From Humibacillus sp. (GTDB lineage Bacteria; Actinomycetota; Actinomycetes; Actinomycetales; Dermatophilaceae), in contig JAKDLG010000042.1 of the NCBI GenBank assembly GCA_030452985.1, positions 1 through 32,507 of the forward strand: 32,507 nucleotides of DNA, in the 5' to 3' direction. Every line of letters begins with the position of its first letter. The stretch's first letter is position 1. Below, piece by piece: positions 30,971-32,507 of this stretch. Below the pieces are notes generated by a model, which made no database searches, was not told the DNA's origin, and saw only the letters and a program-made list of their open reading frames with translations. Position numbers and translations under genes: made by a program.

Positions 30971-31411
30971 TCAGGCGTTGGCCGTGGGCGGTTCGTCGTC
31001 GTCGGGCCCGGCGATGTTGACCATCCAGGCGTTGCCGAACCGGTCGGTCACCATGCCGAAGTGGTCGCCCCACATCTGTTGTGCCAGTGGCATCGTCACG
31101 GTGCCACCCTCAGAGAGCCGCGCGAAGTAGCCGCTCAGCTCGTCGACGTCGTCGCCGCTCAGACTGACCGCGATCGTGTTCCCGGCCGTGACGTCACCCA
31201 TCGCCTCGGGCGTGTCGGAGGCCATCAGGGTGTAGCCGCTCGGCGTGTCGAGCTGGGCATGCATCACGCCGTCGGCCGGCACTCCGTCGGTGGCGCCGAA
31301 CTCGCCGAACGTGCTGATCGCGAGGTCGCCGCCGAAGACGCCCTGGTAGAACTCCATCGCCTCTCGCGCGTTGTCACGGAAGCTGAGGTAGGGGTTGAGG
31401 CGCGATCCCAT
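30971..31411 (-). CDS. PhnB-like VOC-family protein
   Basis: A 146-residue VOC protein of the PhnB type: MGSRLNPYLSFRDNAREAME, FYQGVFGGDLAISTFGEFGA, GVMHAQLDTPSGYTLMASDT, GNTIAVSLSGDDVDELSGYF and MPLAQQMWGDHFGMVTDRFG, ending NAWMVNIAG. This group usually lacks a firmly known reaction. A clear AAGGAG element lies 6 nt before the ATG, unlike many leaderless neighbours. It is convergent with tpx across the long hairpin. It is unrelated in detail to the VOC gene at 1232. Confidence 0.87.
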   Translation of the reverse strand: MGSRLNPYLSFRDNAREAMEFYQGVFGGDLAISTFGEFGATDGVPADGVMHAQLDTPSGYTLMASDTPEAMGDVTAGNTIAVSLSGDDVDELSGYFARLSEGGTVTMPLAQQMWGDHFGMVTDRFGNAWMVNIAGPDDDEPPTANA

Positions 31412-31517
31412 GTCGTGCTCCTTCGCTGCGAGGCCATCGGTTCATGAAGACTAGGCCCCTCGAAGCATCGCTGACCGGGTTTCGCGAAGAAGTTCACGCT
31501 GAACACATGTGGCGGAC

Positions 31518-32387
31518 TCAGCGGGCCCGGGGTGAGCGCTTGGTGCTGCCCTCCGAGCCCAGTGGCCGCTGGACACGTCCATCGTCGGCCGGGCCGAGCC
31601 CGCCCTGGCAGCCGGGGCAGTAGAATATCGTGCGTTCCTGGGGTGGCCGCCCGATAGGGGCGACCCGCACGGTTGCTCCGCAGCGGCGACAGGGTCGTCC
31701 GCTGCGAGCGTGCGCGTAGTGGGCCTCGCCGAGGCGGTAGGAGCCGGTGCTCGACTGCACCGCATGGTTCTTGCCGTTGTCGAGGAGCCGGTGCGCCCGT
31801 GCGACCACCCGCTCGAGCCGTTCCGGGCTCAGCTCGGATGCCGTGACCCACGGGTTGAGCTTCTCGAGGAACAGCGTCTCGGCGCACCACATCGTGCCGA
31901 CGCCGGCGAGGTTGCGCTGGTCGAGCAGCGCCTGCCCGACCGGCACGACCGCCCGCGCGAGGTTGTTCACGGCCCGGGCGGCATCCCAGTCGGCGCCGAG
32001 CACGTCGGGCCCGAGGTGGCCGACGAGATCGGCTTCGCGCGTGGTGGGCACGAGGTCGAGCATTCCGAGGCGTAGCCCGAGCGCCGTCCAGTCGGAGGCC
32101 GCGACAAGGGCACGGAGCCCCGGGTTGGCGCGCCACCGCTTCGCCAGCCCCGACGTCGCCTCCACCCGCCACTGCCCCTCCATCCGAAGGTGCGAGTGCA
32201 CGGTGAGGCCGCCCTCGACTCGGTGCAGGATGTGCTTGCCTCGGCTGACCACCTCGAGAGTACGTCGGCCGGTAAGGTCTGCAGTCGAGATGTCGGGCCA
32301 GCGCAGGTCGCTCTCGATGATCAGCTTTCCGCCCAGCGCCTGGTGCAGACGCGTAGCGGTGCGCCACACCGTGTCACCTTCGGGCAT
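31518..32387 (-). CDS. nei2: Fpg/Nei-family DNA glycosylase/AP lyase, Nei2-type
   Basis: A 289-residue bifunctional base-excision repair enzyme. The mature N-terminus MPEGDTVW gives the catalytic Pro2 and Glu3; the conserved lysine is in SRGKHIL. The HxTH-type helix is LLDQRNLAGVGTMWCAETLF (with the family's N-x-A/x-G). The zinc finger CRRCG ... CPGCQ closes the core (about 242-266). It removes oxidised pyrimidines or similar lesions. Length is slightly above the mycobacterial Nei2 because of a polar tail. The ATG at 32387 has no clear ribosome site. The upstream DNA is full of CGAACGA palindromes; the next gene is beyond the window. Confidence 0.93.
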   Translation of the reverse strand: MPEGDTVWRTATRLHQALGGKLIIESDLRWPDISTADLTGRRTLEVVSRGKHILHRVEGGLTVHSHLRMEGQWRVEATSGLAKRWRANPGLRALVAASDWTALGLRLGMLDLVPTTREADLVGHLGPDVLGADWDAARAVNNLARAVVPVGQALLDQRNLAGVGTMWCAETLFLEKLNPWVTASELSPERLERVVARAHRLLDNGKNHAVQSSTGSYRLGEAHYAHARSGRPCRRCGATVRVAPIGRPPQERTIFYCPGCQGGLGPADDGRVQRPLGSEGSTKRSPRAR

Positions 32388-32441
32388 CTGGCTCCGCTCT
32401 CGCTCGGTTCGAATCCTTCCGTCGCCATTGTCTCAGTCACT

Positions 32442-32507
32442 CGAACGACGGGTTGGTGAGCGAACGACGCGGTACACCAGCGCGTTCGACCTCGAACGAG
32501 TCGTTCG
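32442..32507. repeat. Cluster of CGAACGA inverted and direct repeats at window edge
   Basis: CGAACGA occurs at about 32443, 32461 and 32493. Two chained palindromes overlap: CGTTCGA-CC-TCGAACG (32483-32498) and CGAACGA-G-TCGTTCG (32493-32507). The latter runs to the window edge. The cluster lies 55-120 bp upstream of nei2 and could be an operator region for it or for the unseen upstream gene. It does not match the actinobacterial SOS box because the spacing is wrong. Confidence 0.55.

Noticed and set aside
32408..32418. GGTTCGAATCC, which looks like a tRNA T-arm
   Set aside because: The flanking bases do not form a T-stem and no other tRNA arms are present, so neither a tRNA nor a clear attachment site can be supported.
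32483..32507. Possible LexA (SOS) box upstream of nei2
   Set aside because: The half-sites are present but the spacing is 2 or 5 bp instead of 4.

Overview
The window is GC-rich throughout (roughly 70% by eye), with dense bidirectional gene packing, many GTG starts and many genes with no Shine-Dalgarno sequence. Together with a DUF222 (13E12-type) protein, a FurA-catalase pair, a BluB-CobT fusion and a Nei2-type glycosylase, this points to a high-GC actinobacterium, plausibly Micrococcales (Intrasporangiaceae-like). The rank below class is inference.

Left block (1-16.9 kb). The window opens in the 3' end of a probable IS256-type element inserted into a DUF222 gene, of which only the 5' part remains. 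Then follow a VOC protein, a POT peptide transporter, a BluB-CobT fusion for the cobalamin lower ligand, a short-chain dehydrogenase, a divergent MarR/MFS pair with a clear operator, an ABC transporter, a class I aminotransferase, an alpha/beta hydrolase broken by one in-frame TAG, an APH-type kinase, a phosphoribosyltransferase, an LLM-class oxidoreductase and a furA-katA operon. This part looks like ordinary chromosome, apart from the IS insertion and the amber codon.

Middle block (16.9-25.4 kb). This is a decayed accessory zone. It holds a possible TnsA-like fragment behind repeated TTGTCA motifs, a complete DHA2 drug-efflux gene with its divergent MarR regulator and operator, a frameshifted GNAT gene, two damaged IS110-family copies about 2.7 kb apart, a CocE-type hydrolase tail fused to the first IS copy, a Bcr/CflA-type transporter with an internal deletion, a NUDIX gene, and two broken small-membrane-protein genes.

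Right block (25.4-32.5 kb). The most unusual system is here: a 1022-residue protein joining an exported S15/CocE-like hydrolase, one transmembrane helix and a cytoplasmic ABC ATPase, translationally coupled (ATGA overlap) to an ABC-2 permease. It is followed by a small membrane protein and an ankyrin protein transcribed divergently from thiol peroxidase tpx, a 29-bp-stem hairpin, a PhnB-like VOC protein and nei2.

Across the window at least nine genes have a TANNNT-like -10 hexamer exactly 6-7 nt before the start codon, which implies leaderless transcripts. An octamer (GGCATCCG or its complement) is strongly over-represented. Two intergenic palindromes 25 kb apart (6014-6090 and 30860-30935) belong to one repeat family, with paired substitutions that keep their stems.
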